A stretch of 64,000 nucleotides of DNA from Arthrobacter sp. ISL-65 (GTDB taxonomy: Bacteria; Actinomycetota; Actinomycetes; Actinomycetales; Micrococcaceae). How positions within the stretch are numbered: the stretch's first letter is position 1; each line of letters opens with the position of its first letter. Shown here piece after piece: positions 48,608 through 57,826 of the stretch. Made by a program: the position numbers and the translations under genes. The stretch lies in the NCBI RefSeq assembly GCF_018613795.1, contig NZ_JAGGPN010000034.1, positions 1-64,000 on the forward strand. Reading direction: 5' to 3'. Under the pieces are notes generated by a model. It was not told where the DNA came from. It did not search any database and was given only the letters and a program-made list of their open reading frames with translations.

Positions 48608-48666
48608 CGTCTTCCCTGACGCCGCCCTGAAGCCCTCCGCAGCGCCGCCCCGGCTAGGCTGATCTG

Positions 48667-49416
48667 GTGACCGAGCTTGGCAGCCTGACCCCCACCCTGA
48701 TCGCGGTGGGCCTCCTGATGGCGCTGACTGCCGCCGCCCTCAGTGCTTTCCGGGTTCCGCATGCCTTCGCGCCGGCCCTCGCCATCCTCCGCGGCGCGGC
48801 TCAGCTCGCCGCCGTCAGCCTGATCCTCGGCGCCGTGATCGCCAGCGCCGAATGGGTGGCCGTGGCGCTGGCCGTCATGTTCACCGTGGCCACCCTTACC
48901 GCCGCACGCCGCCTCGCCTGGTCCTGGCGCCACCTTGCGGTTGTGGCCGGCTCGATGGCCGCCGGGATCCTCGCGTCGCTGGTCATCGTGTTCGGTACCG
49001 GCGCCATCGAGTTCACCTCCCGCTATGCGCTGGCGATCGGAGGGATCGTCGTCGGCAATTCCATGGCGATCGCGGCGCTCGCGGGCCGCAGGTTCAACGA
49101 GGCCGTGATCGACCGCTGGGACCAAGTGGAGGGCTGGCTCGCCCTGGGCGCCTCTCCCCGGCAGGCCACCCGCGAGATGGCACGCAGCGCCGTTTACTCC
49201 GCACTCATTCCGTCGGTGGACCAGACCAAGACGACGGGCCTGGTCACGCTGCCGGGGGCCTTCGTCGGGGCGATCTTCGGAGGGCTTTCGCCGCTGGAGG
49301 CGGGCCGGTTCCAGATCGTGGTGCTGGCTTCGATCATGGCTGCCGGGTCGGTCACTGCCATCCTGCTCATCGGCATGCTGGCACCGATCCGCGTGCGGCC
49401 AGCACCCCTTAAGTAG
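48667..49416 (+). CDS. FetB/UPF0014-like ABC transporter permease
   Basis: 249 residues, GTG start, seven or so hydrophobic helices. Diagnostic segments of the UPF0014/FetB family are present: ALAIGGIVVGNSMAIAALAG, EGWLALGASPRQATREMAR and LPGAFVGAIFGGLSPLEAGR. In E. coli FetAB exports iron. The ATPase FetA is not next to this gene. Metal export is therefore inference by family. Confidence 0.8.
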   Translation: MTELGSLTPTLIAVGLLMALTAAALSAFRVPHAFAPALAILRGAAQLAAVSLILGAVIASAEWVAVALAVMFTVATLTAARRLAWSWRHLAVVAGSMAAGILASLVIVFGTGAIEFTSRYALAIGGIVVGNSMAIAALAGRRFNEAVIDRWDQVEGWLALGASPRQATREMARSAVYSALIPSVDQTKTTGLVTLPGAFVGAIFGGLSPLEAGRFQIVVLASIMAAGSVTAILLIGMLAPIRVRPAPLK

Positions 49417-49534
49417 GAACCCGGCACCGTGCCGTTGACATTGCGCCGGGCGCTTTATACTCTGGCCGCTCCGGACCACAGGCAGCGGCACTGCTGGGCC
49501 GGGCCATCATTGTCTGCCCCCAGCCGGTGCAATC

Positions 49535-50863
49535 ATGAGCACACTTTCCACAAGGACCGCCGCCGCACTGGCTGCTGTCCTCTTGGCGGTCCTGCTGGTG
49601 GGATGCGTCTCGAAGCCAGCCCCTTCGACGCCGACCACCCACTATTACGTGAGTGCCGCGGGAAGCGACACCAACTCCGGAACGTCCCCGGATTCGCCCT
49701 GGCAGTCGCTGAAGAAAGTCAACGAGACGGCATTCAACCCTGGTGATTCCCTTAGTTTCCGCAGGGGTGACGAGTGGATCGGCAAGGTCGTGCTCGACGA
49801 AAGCGGAACGCCGTCGTCGGCCATCAGACTGAACAGCTACGGCAACGGGAACCTGCCGACAATTACCAGCGGCGAGAACGGAGACTGCTTCCGGCTGGAC
49901 GGCAGCCACATCGAGGTTGACGGGTTGCGCGCCACCAACTGCGGGTACGCGGGCTTCAATGTGTACGGCGACCACGTGGTGGTGAAGAATTCCGAGGCTT
50001 CCAACAACACCGCCGGAATTAGGGTGGGCACGGGCTCCGACTTTGGAAACTACTCCAACAATGTCCTGACGGACAACAACATCATGAACGTCAACACCCG
50101 GGGAAGGCGGTGCGGCACCGCGGATGAAGCCAACTGCAGCGACGACTCGGGTGCGTTCGGCGTGCTGATCAACGGCAACGACAACGAGTTCTCGGGCAAT
50201 ACCGTCACAGGTTCCACGGCATACTCCTACGACTTCCGCCGGGACGGAGGCGCCTTCGAGATCTACGACGGCAGCCGCAACAACATCCATCACAACAAGG
50301 CCATAGACAACAACGTGTTCTCCGAGGTCGGGCGCTCCGACGGGAAGGCTGACGGCAACACTTTCCGCTACAACCTGATCCGCTCCTCGTGTGGCACGGA
50401 ATGCGCAGAGTCAGCCGGACTGATCATCCGTGGCCGGGACACACGGTACGGCCCCACCAAGAGCACCACTTTCGAATTCAACACGGTATGGCTCAACGGC
50501 AGCCGTTCGCGCGGCGTGGTCTGCCACGCTCTCTGCCCCTCTTCCACGGTCATCCGCGCCAACATCCTCGTGGCCGTGCGTGACGCCCTGTGGATGGACG
50601 GGTCCGGATGGACGGCACAGTCCAACGTGGTCAACGGCCCCAGCAACGTCCCGCTGGACAAGAGCTCGACGACGGCTCCCGCAGAATTCGTCAATCCCCC
50701 CAAGGACCTCCACCTCACCAGCGGCAGCCCGGCGATAGACCGCGCGAAAAGCAGCCCTTCCGGGGTGGACCTGGATCATGTGCCCGTTCCGCAAAAAGGG
50801 CACTGTTCCGGAGCCGGACAGGCCGACGCCGGCGCTTACGAATATGACCCGGCCAACTGCTAG
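49535..50863 (+). CDS. Secreted beta-helix lipoprotein
   Basis: 442 residues. Lipobox LLVGC (Cys24) after a signal peptide. A short linker leads to HYYVSAAGSDTNSGTSPDSP, the standard start of right-handed parallel beta-helix proteins, then repeated strands with Asn-rich turns (GLRATNCGYAGFNVYGDHVV, NNVLTDNNIMNVNTRG, GNTVTGS). Such proteins act on polysaccharides as lyases, epimerases or binding modules; no catalytic residues can be assigned. Conserved Cys pairs in the second half suggest disulfides. Confidence 0.78.
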   Translation: MSTLSTRTAAALAAVLLAVLLVGCVSKPAPSTPTTHYYVSAAGSDTNSGTSPDSPWQSLKKVNETAFNPGDSLSFRRGDEWIGKVVLDESGTPSSAIRLNSYGNGNLPTITSGENGDCFRLDGSHIEVDGLRATNCGYAGFNVYGDHVVVKNSEASNNTAGIRVGTGSDFGNYSNNVLTDNNIMNVNTRGRRCGTADEANCSDDSGAFGVLINGNDNEFSGNTVTGSTAYSYDFRRDGGAFEIYDGSRNNIHHNKAIDNNVFSEVGRSDGKADGNTFRYNLIRSSCGTECAESAGLIIRGRDTRYGPTKSTTFEFNTVWLNGSRSRGVVCHALCPSSTVIRANILVAVRDALWMDGSGWTAQSNVVNGPSNVPLDKSSTTAPAEFVNPPKDLHLTSGSPAIDRAKSSPSGVDLDHVPVPQKGHCSGAGQADAGAYEYDPANC

Positions 50864-51037
50864 CTGTGGCGTAAGTCAGCACCGGGTGGCTAGGCGCGGG
50901 TAAGTCAGCCCGGGCTGGCGCCGCTCACGTCGGATGGACCGCCGTCGACGCCGGCACTCCCGGTAGCGTCTTCCGCGCGCTACAGCGCGGGGACGATAAT
51001 CAGATATCCGCTTTGCACACCAATGGAGGTGTTGGAT
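50864..51037. other. Intergenic region, no gene recognised
   Basis: 174 nt between the beta-helix lipoprotein and the monooxygenase-fold gene. GC-rich without strong hairpins; an AT patch at about 50996-51010 (GATAATCAGATATCC) may contain the -10 of the downstream gene. Confidence 0.4.
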
Positions 51038-51334
51038 ATGTCTGTATACACGTTGGGTATCTGGCTCGTGAAGCCGGGCCACGAGGACGACTTCGTGAGG
51101 GCCTGGAAGGACATGGCCGACCGGACCCACAAGGAGTATCCCGGTGGCCGGGGCCTGTTGATGCGTGACCGTGATGTGCCCAACCGCTTCATCAGCACCG
51201 GACCTTGGGCCTCACTCGAGCAGGTCGAACAGTGGCGGGCGTCGGCGACGTTCACCGAGGGTCTCGCGTCGATCCGCGACATCGTTGAGCACTTCGAGCC
51301 GCACACGTTGGACGAAGCCGCCACAATCGGCTGA
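51038..51334 (+). CDS. Antibiotic-biosynthesis-monooxygenase-fold (ABM) protein
   Basis: 98 residues, strong GGAGG site. MSVYTLGIWLVKPGHEDDFV and the helix RAWKDMADRTHKE are the first strand and helix of the dimeric ferredoxin-like ABM fold, and the segment FISTGPWASLEQVEQWRAS matches its conserved second half. ABM domains include haem-degrading monooxygenases and ligand-binding proteins; no haem ligand is obvious here. Monocistronic. Confidence 0.75.
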   Translation: MSVYTLGIWLVKPGHEDDFVRAWKDMADRTHKEYPGGRGLLMRDRDVPNRFISTGPWASLEQVEQWRASATFTEGLASIRDIVEHFEPHTLDEAATIG

Positions 51335-51450
51335 GCCGGCCCGGCTCCGTTCCACCTGGCCCCGTTCCACCTGGCTCTCCGTACAACCCGGCTCCGTTCC
51401 GCATCGCATCAGCGCACCGTAAGGCGCTGGCGCCATCTGTCGCTGTGCGG

Positions 51451-53628
51451 CTAGAGCCTGCTTCGGCGCCGCACGACTACCAACACCAGGCCGCCGAGCA
51501 GCAGGGCCGCTCCCGCTACAGCAGCGGCGAGCGTCAGACCGGATACCCCCGTGTCGGCGAGCATCATCGGCGGTGCATCCGGGTCCGGAACTGCAGCAGG
51601 AAGCACGGCCACCACCGTCGGCTGCGGCGCGGGCACTAGGCCCCCCGGCTGGGGGCCCTGTGCGGCCGCTGGCTGGGATGGCACGGGCGTCTGTGTTGGG
51701 CTCGGCGAGGCCGGGGAAGGACCGGCAGCGGGACCAGCGGGCTCCGGCGCTGCTGGAGCGGCCGCAGCGCGGAAGGTGCTTGGCAGTGAGCGGCTGAAGC
51801 CGTTCATCGCCTGGGCGGTGAACTCCCCGGCCGCGACAGGCGCGCTGAAGGCCCAGTTTCCTTGGGCGTCCACGCCCACATCGAACGGGTCGCTGCCGGG
51901 GAAGGTGACCCGGACCTGCGTTCCCGCAGGAACGTCTGTGGCCGGAGCCGTGGCGAGCCGCCCGGCGACGCGCTGGCCGGATTTGATGGGCCCCGGAGGC
52001 AGGACGCCGGCAAGGACTGGGCTGTTCAGAAACAGCCTCAGCTGCACGCCCGGAAGGACCGCCATGGATTCCTCGAGCGTTGCCGCCACCGCGAAATTCT
52101 CGGCGGAGAACCTGCTGTTGCCCGCGGAGTGTGTGCCCACGGCGTAGTTTCCACTGATCCAGGGCCCGCCGGAATCGCCACCGCTGGATTCCACCGACCT
52201 GGAAAACAATCCGCGGAAGGAACGCAGGTCCGCAGGGTCCCCCGAGCCCCCGGCCACAATGTAGATCCCCACCTCGTCGACAGTTCCGCACGACCACCCA
52301 ACGGTTCGTCCGGAACGGCAGACGGGCTGCCCCTGGAACGGCGACGCCGTGCCCACAATTGGTACTGAGCCGGTTGCGAGATGGGCGGCATTCGCCCAGG
52401 TGGCGGCGGCCGGGCGCGCATCCAGGCCGGGGCGGATGGACTCGATGACGGCGATGTCGTTCCCAGGAGTGCCGGGATTCTTCGGATCGGTGACCCGCGA
52501 GTTCCCGGGGCCGCCAAACTGGCTGAACCCGAACGTTCCAAGTTTTCCGGTGACCGCGCTTTCGGCCACGGATCCGCCCGCGGGATCCCCGGCGGGCAGG
52601 GTAACCTCGGCGAGCCGCGCGGCGCCGTCGTCAGCGCAGTGGCCGGCCGTGAGGACCAGGGGCCGGCCCTCGGCGTCGAAGGCGCTGAACCCCGCGGAAC
52701 AGGCCACCCAGCCGTCGATCCTGTAGCCCTGTCCGCCGAAGAAGTCCTCCTCCCGGACCAGAGGCTCCCCGCTCTCCAGGACCACGTTGGCGTACTGCTC
52801 CACGAACTCCGACGGCGACAGGCGTGACCCGCCGGGTGAACCGGCAGACGGGGCAGCCGGACCGTCGGTCTCGGCAACACGCCCGGACTGCGGTTCCGAC
52901 TCGGGCTGGTTCACACCGCCCGTGCGGATGATGAACTTGCCGTCCGCCTCGGCCACGGCTTGGAGCCCGGCCGGTCCCACTTCCCGGAGGTAGGTCCGGT
53001 AAAGCTGGTCAATGCTCGTAGCACGGAGATCTGCCGCCGCGGTGTCCGGCTCGGCGGCAGGCTGGGTGGGTGAAGAATCCGGGGACGCCGGGAGCGGGGA
53101 GGATTGCGGGGAAGGGACCTCCGCGGCGGGCGCTTCGGAGGGTGCCAGCACGAACTCCTGCCGGGACGCGGCGTTGGCCTCGTTGAGTGCGCGCACGGCG
53201 TTGGCGAGGTCCGTGCCCGCACCTTCGACCAGGATCCTGCCCCCGTCCAGCCTGATCGACTCGAATCCTGCGGCCTTCCGGAGCTCGGGCAGGGCGGCGG
53301 CCGCACGCTTGCCCTGCTCTCCTGCGGCGTTGAATTCCGCCATGGTCATGCCGAGGTCCCGCAGAACGGCGTCGGCAAGGCCTACTCCGGACAGTTCGGC
53401 TGTTGCGGAGCCGACCGCCCGGACAGCCGGGGACGGCACCACCGCCGGGGCATCCGGGCCGTCCTGCGCCGTCGTGCTTTCCGCCGTCGTCGTGGTTTCC
53501 CCCGTCGTCGTGGTTTCCAGGGCAGCGTATGCCGGCACGGACGCGAGCGGGGCACTGAGCGCCACCGCAGCCGCCGCCGCAAGGGCGAGTGCGCGCCGGA
53601 GCAAAGGGCCGTAGGTGGAAGAAGTCAC
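51451..53628 (-). CDS. Secreted S1-type serine protease with LAXTG sorting signal
   Basis: 725 residues, GTG start. Signal peptide (to about 34), a propeptide with a repeated IRLDGGRILVEG/ADGKFIIRTGGV strand element, then a chymotrypsin-like catalytic domain with His330 (TAGHC), Asp391 (NDIAVIE) and Ser486 (GDSGGP), as in streptogrisin-like proteases. A C-terminal Pro/Ala-rich stalk ends in LADTG (690-694), a membrane helix and RRRSRL, the class E sortase sorting signal. It should be wall-anchored and processed. It overlaps the phosphatase stop by 4 nt, so both come from one transcript. Confidence 0.88.
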   Translation of the reverse strand: MTSSTYGPLLRRALALAAAAAVALSAPLASVPAYAALETTTTGETTTTAESTTAQDGPDAPAVVPSPAVRAVGSATAELSGVGLADAVLRDLGMTMAEFNAAGEQGKRAAAALPELRKAAGFESIRLDGGRILVEGAGTDLANAVRALNEANAASRQEFVLAPSEAPAAEVPSPQSSPLPASPDSSPTQPAAEPDTAAADLRATSIDQLYRTYLREVGPAGLQAVAEADGKFIIRTGGVNQPESEPQSGRVAETDGPAAPSAGSPGGSRLSPSEFVEQYANVVLESGEPLVREEDFFGGQGYRIDGWVACSAGFSAFDAEGRPLVLTAGHCADDGAARLAEVTLPAGDPAGGSVAESAVTGKLGTFGFSQFGGPGNSRVTDPKNPGTPGNDIAVIESIRPGLDARPAAATWANAAHLATGSVPIVGTASPFQGQPVCRSGRTVGWSCGTVDEVGIYIVAGGSGDPADLRSFRGLFSRSVESSGGDSGGPWISGNYAVGTHSAGNSRFSAENFAVAATLEESMAVLPGVQLRLFLNSPVLAGVLPPGPIKSGQRVAGRLATAPATDVPAGTQVRVTFPGSDPFDVGVDAQGNWAFSAPVAAGEFTAQAMNGFSRSLPSTFRAAAAPAAPEPAGPAAGPSPASPSPTQTPVPSQPAAAQGPQPGGLVPAPQPTVVAVLPAAVPDPDAPPMMLADTGVSGLTLAAAVAGAALLLGGLVLVVVRRRSRL

Positions 53629-54335
53629 AGGGAAACCCTAGCGCCGAGGACGGCCAACACCGACTCCAGCTCAGGCTCGGTGACGCCGTTCTGCAGCAGG
53701 AAGTCCCGGGTGTTGAGCTGCCGCACGAAGCCCAGAACCCGGGCACCGCGGGTTTCCAGGAGCGGGGCGAGGGTTTCCTCGTCAAGGTGGCGTTCGTGCG
53801 GATGCGGGGGCCACATGGTCCGGTGGCGTTCGTTGATGCCGCGCATGGCGGCCTGGTAGCTGGTGACGATCTCGGCCTCGTCGGCACCCGCGAGGTCCTG
53901 CAGCATGGCCGCGATCATGCCGCTCCGGTCGCGGCCGGCGGAACAGTGAATCACCACGCCACCGGAGGAAGCGGCAACCGCCTTGAAGACGGCGGCCAGC
54001 CGGTCCGGGAACAGGCGGGCATTGGCGGCATAGTGCGCGGGATCGTTGAGGTACGGATCGCAGAGGGCCTTGAACTCAAGGTTGTCCGGGTCCTCCGTGG
54101 GCGCGTGGACGACGTCGAACGCGGCGAGCGCCCCGCCTACGTCAGGATCGCTGGGCCTGGGCTGGCGTTCGGCGGGGTTCCGGAGGTCAATGATCGTGCG
54201 GATGCCATCGCGGTAGGCTTCCTGCCAGCCCGCCTCCGTGAGCCATTCCCGCCGCCCCATCCGGTAGACGGAGCCAGCCACAAGCCAGGCGTTCACCGCC
54301 CCGTCCCAGCCGATTTGTCCCCTCGCGTTCACGGA
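53625..54335 (-). CDS. Tyrosine-protein phosphatase (DSP/PTP3 family)
   Basis: 236 residues from GTG 54335; longer starts are possible (GTG 54350, or up to 54539 overlapping the SGNH gene). The active site HCSAGRDRSGMI holds Cys and Arg of CX5R, and IDLRNPAERQ is the general-acid loop of the bacterial Y_phosphatase3 family (as in MptpB-like proteins). It may act on phosphotyrosine or phosphoinositides. Its stop overlaps the protease start (GTGA), an unexpected pairing of a cytoplasmic phosphatase and a wall protease. Confidence 0.78.
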   Translation of the reverse strand, partial: SVNARGQIGWDGAVNAWLVAGSVYRMGRREWLTEAGWQEAYRDGIRTIIDLRNPAERQPRPSDPDVGGALAAFDVVHAPTEDPDNLEFKALCDPYLNDPAHYAANARLFPDRLAAVFKAVAASSGGVVIHCSAGRDRSGMIAAMLQDLAGADEAEIVTSYQAAMRGINERHRTMWPPHPHERHLDEETLAPLLETRGARVLGFVRQLNTRDFLLQNGVTEPELESVLAVLGARVSL

Positions 54336-54486
54336 GCCAGCTAACCACACCTGCCCCGGCTGCCGCACGGGGTTCGGAGCAAGTTCCGGCCGATGGCGGC
54401 TGGCCTGCCAGCCCGGAGTCTTGACCGCCGGAGTACCGTAAGGGAACGGCGCCGCTCCTCGGCCTGAGCAAATATGGGGGTTCTTC

Positions 54487-55335
54487 ATGGCAACCAAACA
54501 GCCTTTGCGACGGCGGCTCGCCCGCCTCACCGGGGTCATCGCGGCGCTGGCCCTCGCCGGCCTGACCGCAGCGCCAGCCTCCGCGGACCGGTTTGATTCC
54601 TACGTCGCGCTGGGAGATTCCTATGCGGCAGGCCAGGGCGCCGGACCGTACGCGGACACCTGCCTGCGGAGTGACCACGGCTATCCGGCGCTGCTGGACG
54701 CGGTGCGCAAGATCAGCCTGGCCGGGAATCCGGCCTGCAGCGGCGCCACCACCAGCACGGTCCGAGCCGACCAAATCCCCTCGCTGGACAAGAAGGTGGA
54801 TCTGGTGACCGTCACCGCAGGCGGCAACGACCTTGACTCTATTGGCGCGCTGGTCATCTGCTCGCAGGACTCCGGTCCGGCATGCACCGCCGCTCTGGCC
54901 CAACGGGCCGCCGTCCTGCAGACAGCCCTGAACACCCCGACGGCAAGCCCGTTTTTCCAGGATCTTCTGGCCATGCTGAACGACGTCAAGGCGAAGGCAC
55001 CCCGTGCTGACATCTATGTGACCGGCTACCCGTTGCTGTTCGAGCCATTCGCCGGCCCGGCCGCCGATCCAATAAACGGGCTGACGCAGCAGCTGAATGC
55101 GGTCATTGCCACGGCGGCCCGCCAAGCCGACGGCGGGCGCTCGAAGGTTAATTATGTAGATGTGTCGCGAGCGTTCGCAGGCCACGGAATCGGCTCCGCG
55201 CAGCCGTGGATCGTGGTTCCGCCGCAGCTCTGCACCGCCTCCGCGACCTGCGGCACGCCGACCGACGCTTTCCACCCGACGGCTGACGGCTACGCCAACG
55301 GCTACGCGGCCTCCATCCGGGCGGCTCTCCGCTAG
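54487..55335 (+). CDS. Secreted SGNH/GDSL hydrolase
   Basis: 282 residues. Signal peptide with ASA cleavage at about 33. SGNH blocks are complete: I, YVALGDSYAAGQG (Ser45); II, Gly in the CSGATTS segment; III, TAGGNDLD; V, PTDAFHPTADGY (Asp...His). The family includes secreted lipases and acyl esterases of actinobacteria with this exact GDSYAAG start. Cys residues suggest disulfides. Divergent from the phosphatase gene with less than 150 nt between starts. Confidence 0.88.
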   Translation: MATKQPLRRRLARLTGVIAALALAGLTAAPASADRFDSYVALGDSYAAGQGAGPYADTCLRSDHGYPALLDAVRKISLAGNPACSGATTSTVRADQIPSLDKKVDLVTVTAGGNDLDSIGALVICSQDSGPACTAALAQRAAVLQTALNTPTASPFFQDLLAMLNDVKAKAPRADIYVTGYPLLFEPFAGPAADPINGLTQQLNAVIATAARQADGGRSKVNYVDVSRAFAGHGIGSAQPWIVVPPQLCTASATCGTPTDAFHPTADGYANGYAASIRAALR

Positions 55336-55414
55336 TTCCCGTGCTGCACCGGGACCGCCCGCCTTACCGGCCTCAGGGGGTGTGCCCCCCGGCCCGCATG
55401 GCTAGGCTGGGAGC

Positions 55415-55846
55415 ATGATCACAGTCTCGGGCACTGTCAGTTCTTCCCTGCCGGCGCGGACTGCGTTCGCCTACCTGTCCGCCTTCGAACACACCAGTGA
55501 GTGGGACCCGGGCACGGCGGTGATGGACAGGCTGACTGAAGGGTCCGTCGCCGTCGGCCACCGCTACCATGCCGAGGCACTGTTCCGGAACAAGCGCCAG
55601 CCCATCGAGTATGAGGTCATTGAACTGTTCGACAACCACATTAAGCTCCGGGGCGAACACCGGAACCTCGTGGCCTTTGACTCGATTGACGTACGGTCGC
55701 TCAGCTCCGGTTCCGAGATCTTGTACACGGCCCAGTTCAGCATCAACTGGCCCTACAAGCTGCTGCAGCCGTTCCTCAAGCCGCAGTTCATGAAGCTGCG
55801 TGATCCGGCCCTGAACGGGCTTCGGCAGAAACTCGAGTCGCTTTAA
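55415..55846 (+). CDS. SRPBCC (START-like) family protein
   Basis: 143 residues. MITVSGTVSSSLPARTAFAY then SAFEHTSEWDPGTAVMDRLT are the first strand-helix of polyketide-cyclase-like SRPBCC proteins; the C-terminal helix is LLQPFLKPQFMKLRDPALNG. It forms a hydrophobic ligand cavity. Ligand unknown. It is 35 nt upstream of the DUF6480 gene on the same strand. Confidence 0.78.
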   Translation: MITVSGTVSSSLPARTAFAYLSAFEHTSEWDPGTAVMDRLTEGSVAVGHRYHAEALFRNKRQPIEYEVIELFDNHIKLRGEHRNLVAFDSIDVRSLSSGSEILYTAQFSINWPYKLLQPFLKPQFMKLRDPALNGLRQKLESL

Positions 55847-55880
55847 CCGTCCCAGCCGTAATTGAGCACAGGAGGGCTCC

Positions 55881-56111
55881 ATGAGCAGCCAGAACCCCGA
55901 CCCCCTTGAAGACCACATCACCGGGTTGGAACCGGGCGGTGGAGTGCCGCCGGGTGAAACACCGCCCGCTGAAGCCTCCACCGGCGGACCGCAGGGACAC
56001 GACGAGGGCGGACCGCCGCGGGGTACCCAGGTGGCGGTGCTGATTGTGATCGGAATCGTGGTGCTGCTGTGCCTGCTGTTCTTCGTCGGCTACATCGTCG
56101 GCCTGCTCTAG
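55881..56111 (+). CDS. DUF6480 small membrane protein
   Basis: 76 residues. The hydrophilic N-terminus [20 protein letters not shown] with GETPPAE is the DUF6480 signature, and the C-terminal helix [20 protein letters not shown] anchors it. Strong AGGAGG site. Function unknown. Confidence 0.82.
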   Translation: MSSQNPDPLEDHITGLEPGGGVPPGETPPAEASTGGPQGHDEGGPPRGTQVAVLIVIGIVVLLCLLFFVGYIVGLL

Positions 56112-56150
56112 GCGGGCCGCGGTAGTCGGTAGCGGGTCAGGTTCCGCAGG

Positions 56151-57005
56151 TCAGTCAGTCCAGTCGAAGAACCCCTTGCCGGTCTTGCGGCCCAGTTCGC
56201 CGCGGGCCACCTTGTCCCGGAGGATCTGCGGCGGAGCGAAGCGCTCCCCCAGCGTGGAGTGCAGGTACTCGGCGATGCCCAGGCGGACGTCCAGGCCCAC
56301 AATGTCGGTGGTTTTCAGCGGGCCGGTGGGGTGCTTGTAGCCGAGCACCATGGCGGCGTCAATGTCCTCCGCGGAGGCCACCCCTTCTTCCACCATGCGC
56401 ATCGCCTCCAGCGCAATCGCCACGCCGAGCCGTGAGGACGCGAACCCCGGGGCGTCATTGACGACGACGGCGGTCTTGCCCAGCGCTTCCGTCCAGCCTT
56501 TCGCTTCGGCCGCCAGCTCGGGTGACGTCTCCTTGGCCACCACCACCTCGATCAGGGTGGAGGCGGGCACGGGATTAAAGAAGTGCAGGCCCACGAAGTT
56601 GGCTGGCCGCTGCAGCTGGGCGGCGAGGTCGGTGACCGAGAGCGACGACGTGTTCGAGGCCAGGAACGCTCCGGGGGGAAGCTGTTCCTCGACGGCCTTC
56701 AGTGCGCTGACCTTCAGCTCGAAATCCTCCGGGACCGCTTCCACCACGAGGCCGCAGCCGGCGAAGGCCGAGTAGTCGGTGGACGTGCTGAACCGCGCCA
56801 GGACATCCTCCGGGGCTCCGTCCAGGACGCCGCGGGCAGCGGACTTGGCCACGGCGTCGGCGACCCGGGTGCGGGCGCCGGCGGCAGCATCGCCGTCGCG
56901 CTCCACCACCACCACGGTGGCGCCCTTGATGAGGAAGGCGTGGGCGATTCCGGCGCCCATCCGGCCGCCGCCGAGGACTCCGACGTGTTGGGGAAAGGCG
57001 GTCAT
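56151..57005 (-). CDS. paaH: 3-hydroxyacyl-CoA dehydrogenase (PaaH-type)
   Basis: 284 residues. Rossmann N-terminus VGVLGGGRMGAGIAHAFLI, the catalytic segments SNTSSLSVTDLA and FFNPVPASTLIEVV (His in GLHFFNPV), and the C-terminal dimerisation domain DAAMVLGYKHPTGPLKTTD all match 3-hydroxybutyryl-CoA dehydrogenases. In the paa pathway PaaH oxidises 3-hydroxyadipyl-CoA. It overlaps the enoyl-CoA hydratase stop by 4 nt and is the last gene of the operon. Confidence 0.85.
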   Translation of the reverse strand: MTAFPQHVGVLGGGRMGAGIAHAFLIKGATVVVVERDGDAAAGARTRVADAVAKSAARGVLDGAPEDVLARFSTSTDYSAFAGCGLVVEAVPEDFELKVSALKAVEEQLPPGAFLASNTSSLSVTDLAAQLQRPANFVGLHFFNPVPASTLIEVVVAKETSPELAAEAKGWTEALGKTAVVVNDAPGFASSRLGVAIALEAMRMVEEGVASAEDIDAAMVLGYKHPTGPLKTTDIVGLDVRLGIAEYLHSTLGERFAPPQILRDKVARGELGRKTGKGFFDWTD

Positions 57006-57826
57006 GGCTTGGTCCCGTCTGTGTTGTTCTTTTGGTTGTTCTTCCTGTCCAGGAAAGCCTGCATCCGGTCGAACTTGGCCTGAGACTCGAAGAGGATTCC
57101 CTGCGCCAGCTGGTCGATCAGCGGGTGCGCCTCGGCCGGTGCATGGAACACCGACTTGGTGATCCGGACGGCCAGCGGGTCCTGGCGGGCAATGCGGTCG
57201 GCCAGCCGGTGGGCGGCGTCCATGAGCTCGGCAGCCTCGTGGAGTTCGGTGACCAGGTTGACGGCGAGGGCCTCCTCTGCCTTCAGCACCCGTCCGGCCA
57301 GCAGGATTTCCTTGGCCACCGGCTCCCCTACCAGCTCCTTCAGCCGCCAGCTGGCGCCTGCAGCGGCCAGGATGCCGAGGCCGGTTTCCGGGTTGCCGAT
57401 CCGCACCGCCGGGGTGCCGATCCGGAAGTCGGCAGCGTACGCCAGTTCAGCCCCTCCGCCCAGGCAGTATCCGTCCAGCGCGGCGATCACCGGCATGGGC
57501 AGCTTGGCGATCCGCACAAAGATGGTGGAGTTGATGCCCTGCAGCGCGTCGTCGCGGCGCCGTTCCCGCAGCTGGGCGATGTCCGCGCCCGAGGCAAAGA
57601 CGCCCTCAGTGCCGGCGATGATGAGGACCTTGGGGTCCTTCTCCAGCGCGGCGCACACGGCATGGAGCTCGTCCACCATCTGCTGGTCAATCGCGTTCCG
57701 GACGTCCGGGCGGTTGAGGAGCACCACCACGCGGTCCCCGCGCTCTTCGACCAGGAGGGTGCTGAATTGCAGGGTGCTCAAGTGTCCGTTCGCGCTGTCC
57801 TGGCCCGTACTGTCCTGGCCCGGCAC
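57002..57826 (-). CDS. paaF: Enoyl-CoA hydratase (PaaF-type)
   Basis: 274 residues from GTG 57826, which uses the last G of the thiolase stop (TAGTG overlap) with GGAG 8 nt upstream. Oxyanion-hole segments FASGADIAQL and GYCLGGGAELAYAADF are present. Both catalytic glutamates are found (GGGAELA and NPETGLG). It should hydrate 2,3-dehydroadipyl-CoA. Part of the thiolase-hydratase-dehydrogenase operon. Confidence 0.85.
   Translation of the reverse strand: MPGQDSTGQDSANGHLSTLQFSTLLVEERGDRVVVLLNRPDVRNAIDQQMVDELHAVCAALEKDPKVLIIAGTEGVFASGADIAQLRERRRDDALQGINSTIFVRIAKLPMPVIAALDGYCLGGGAELAYAADFRIGTPAVRIGNPETGLGILAAAGASWRLKELVGEPVAKEILLAGRVLKAEEALAVNLVTELHEAAELMDAAHRLADRIARQDPLAVRITKSVFHAPAEAHPLIDQLAQGILFESQAKFDRMQAFLDRKNNQKNNTDGTKP

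Noticed and set aside
45901..49491. Very long open frame extending far upstream of paaZ on the minus strand
   Set aside because: The upstream part is antisense to the thioesterase and permease genes and contains the palindromic operator. The known PaaZ N-terminus starts at 48012.
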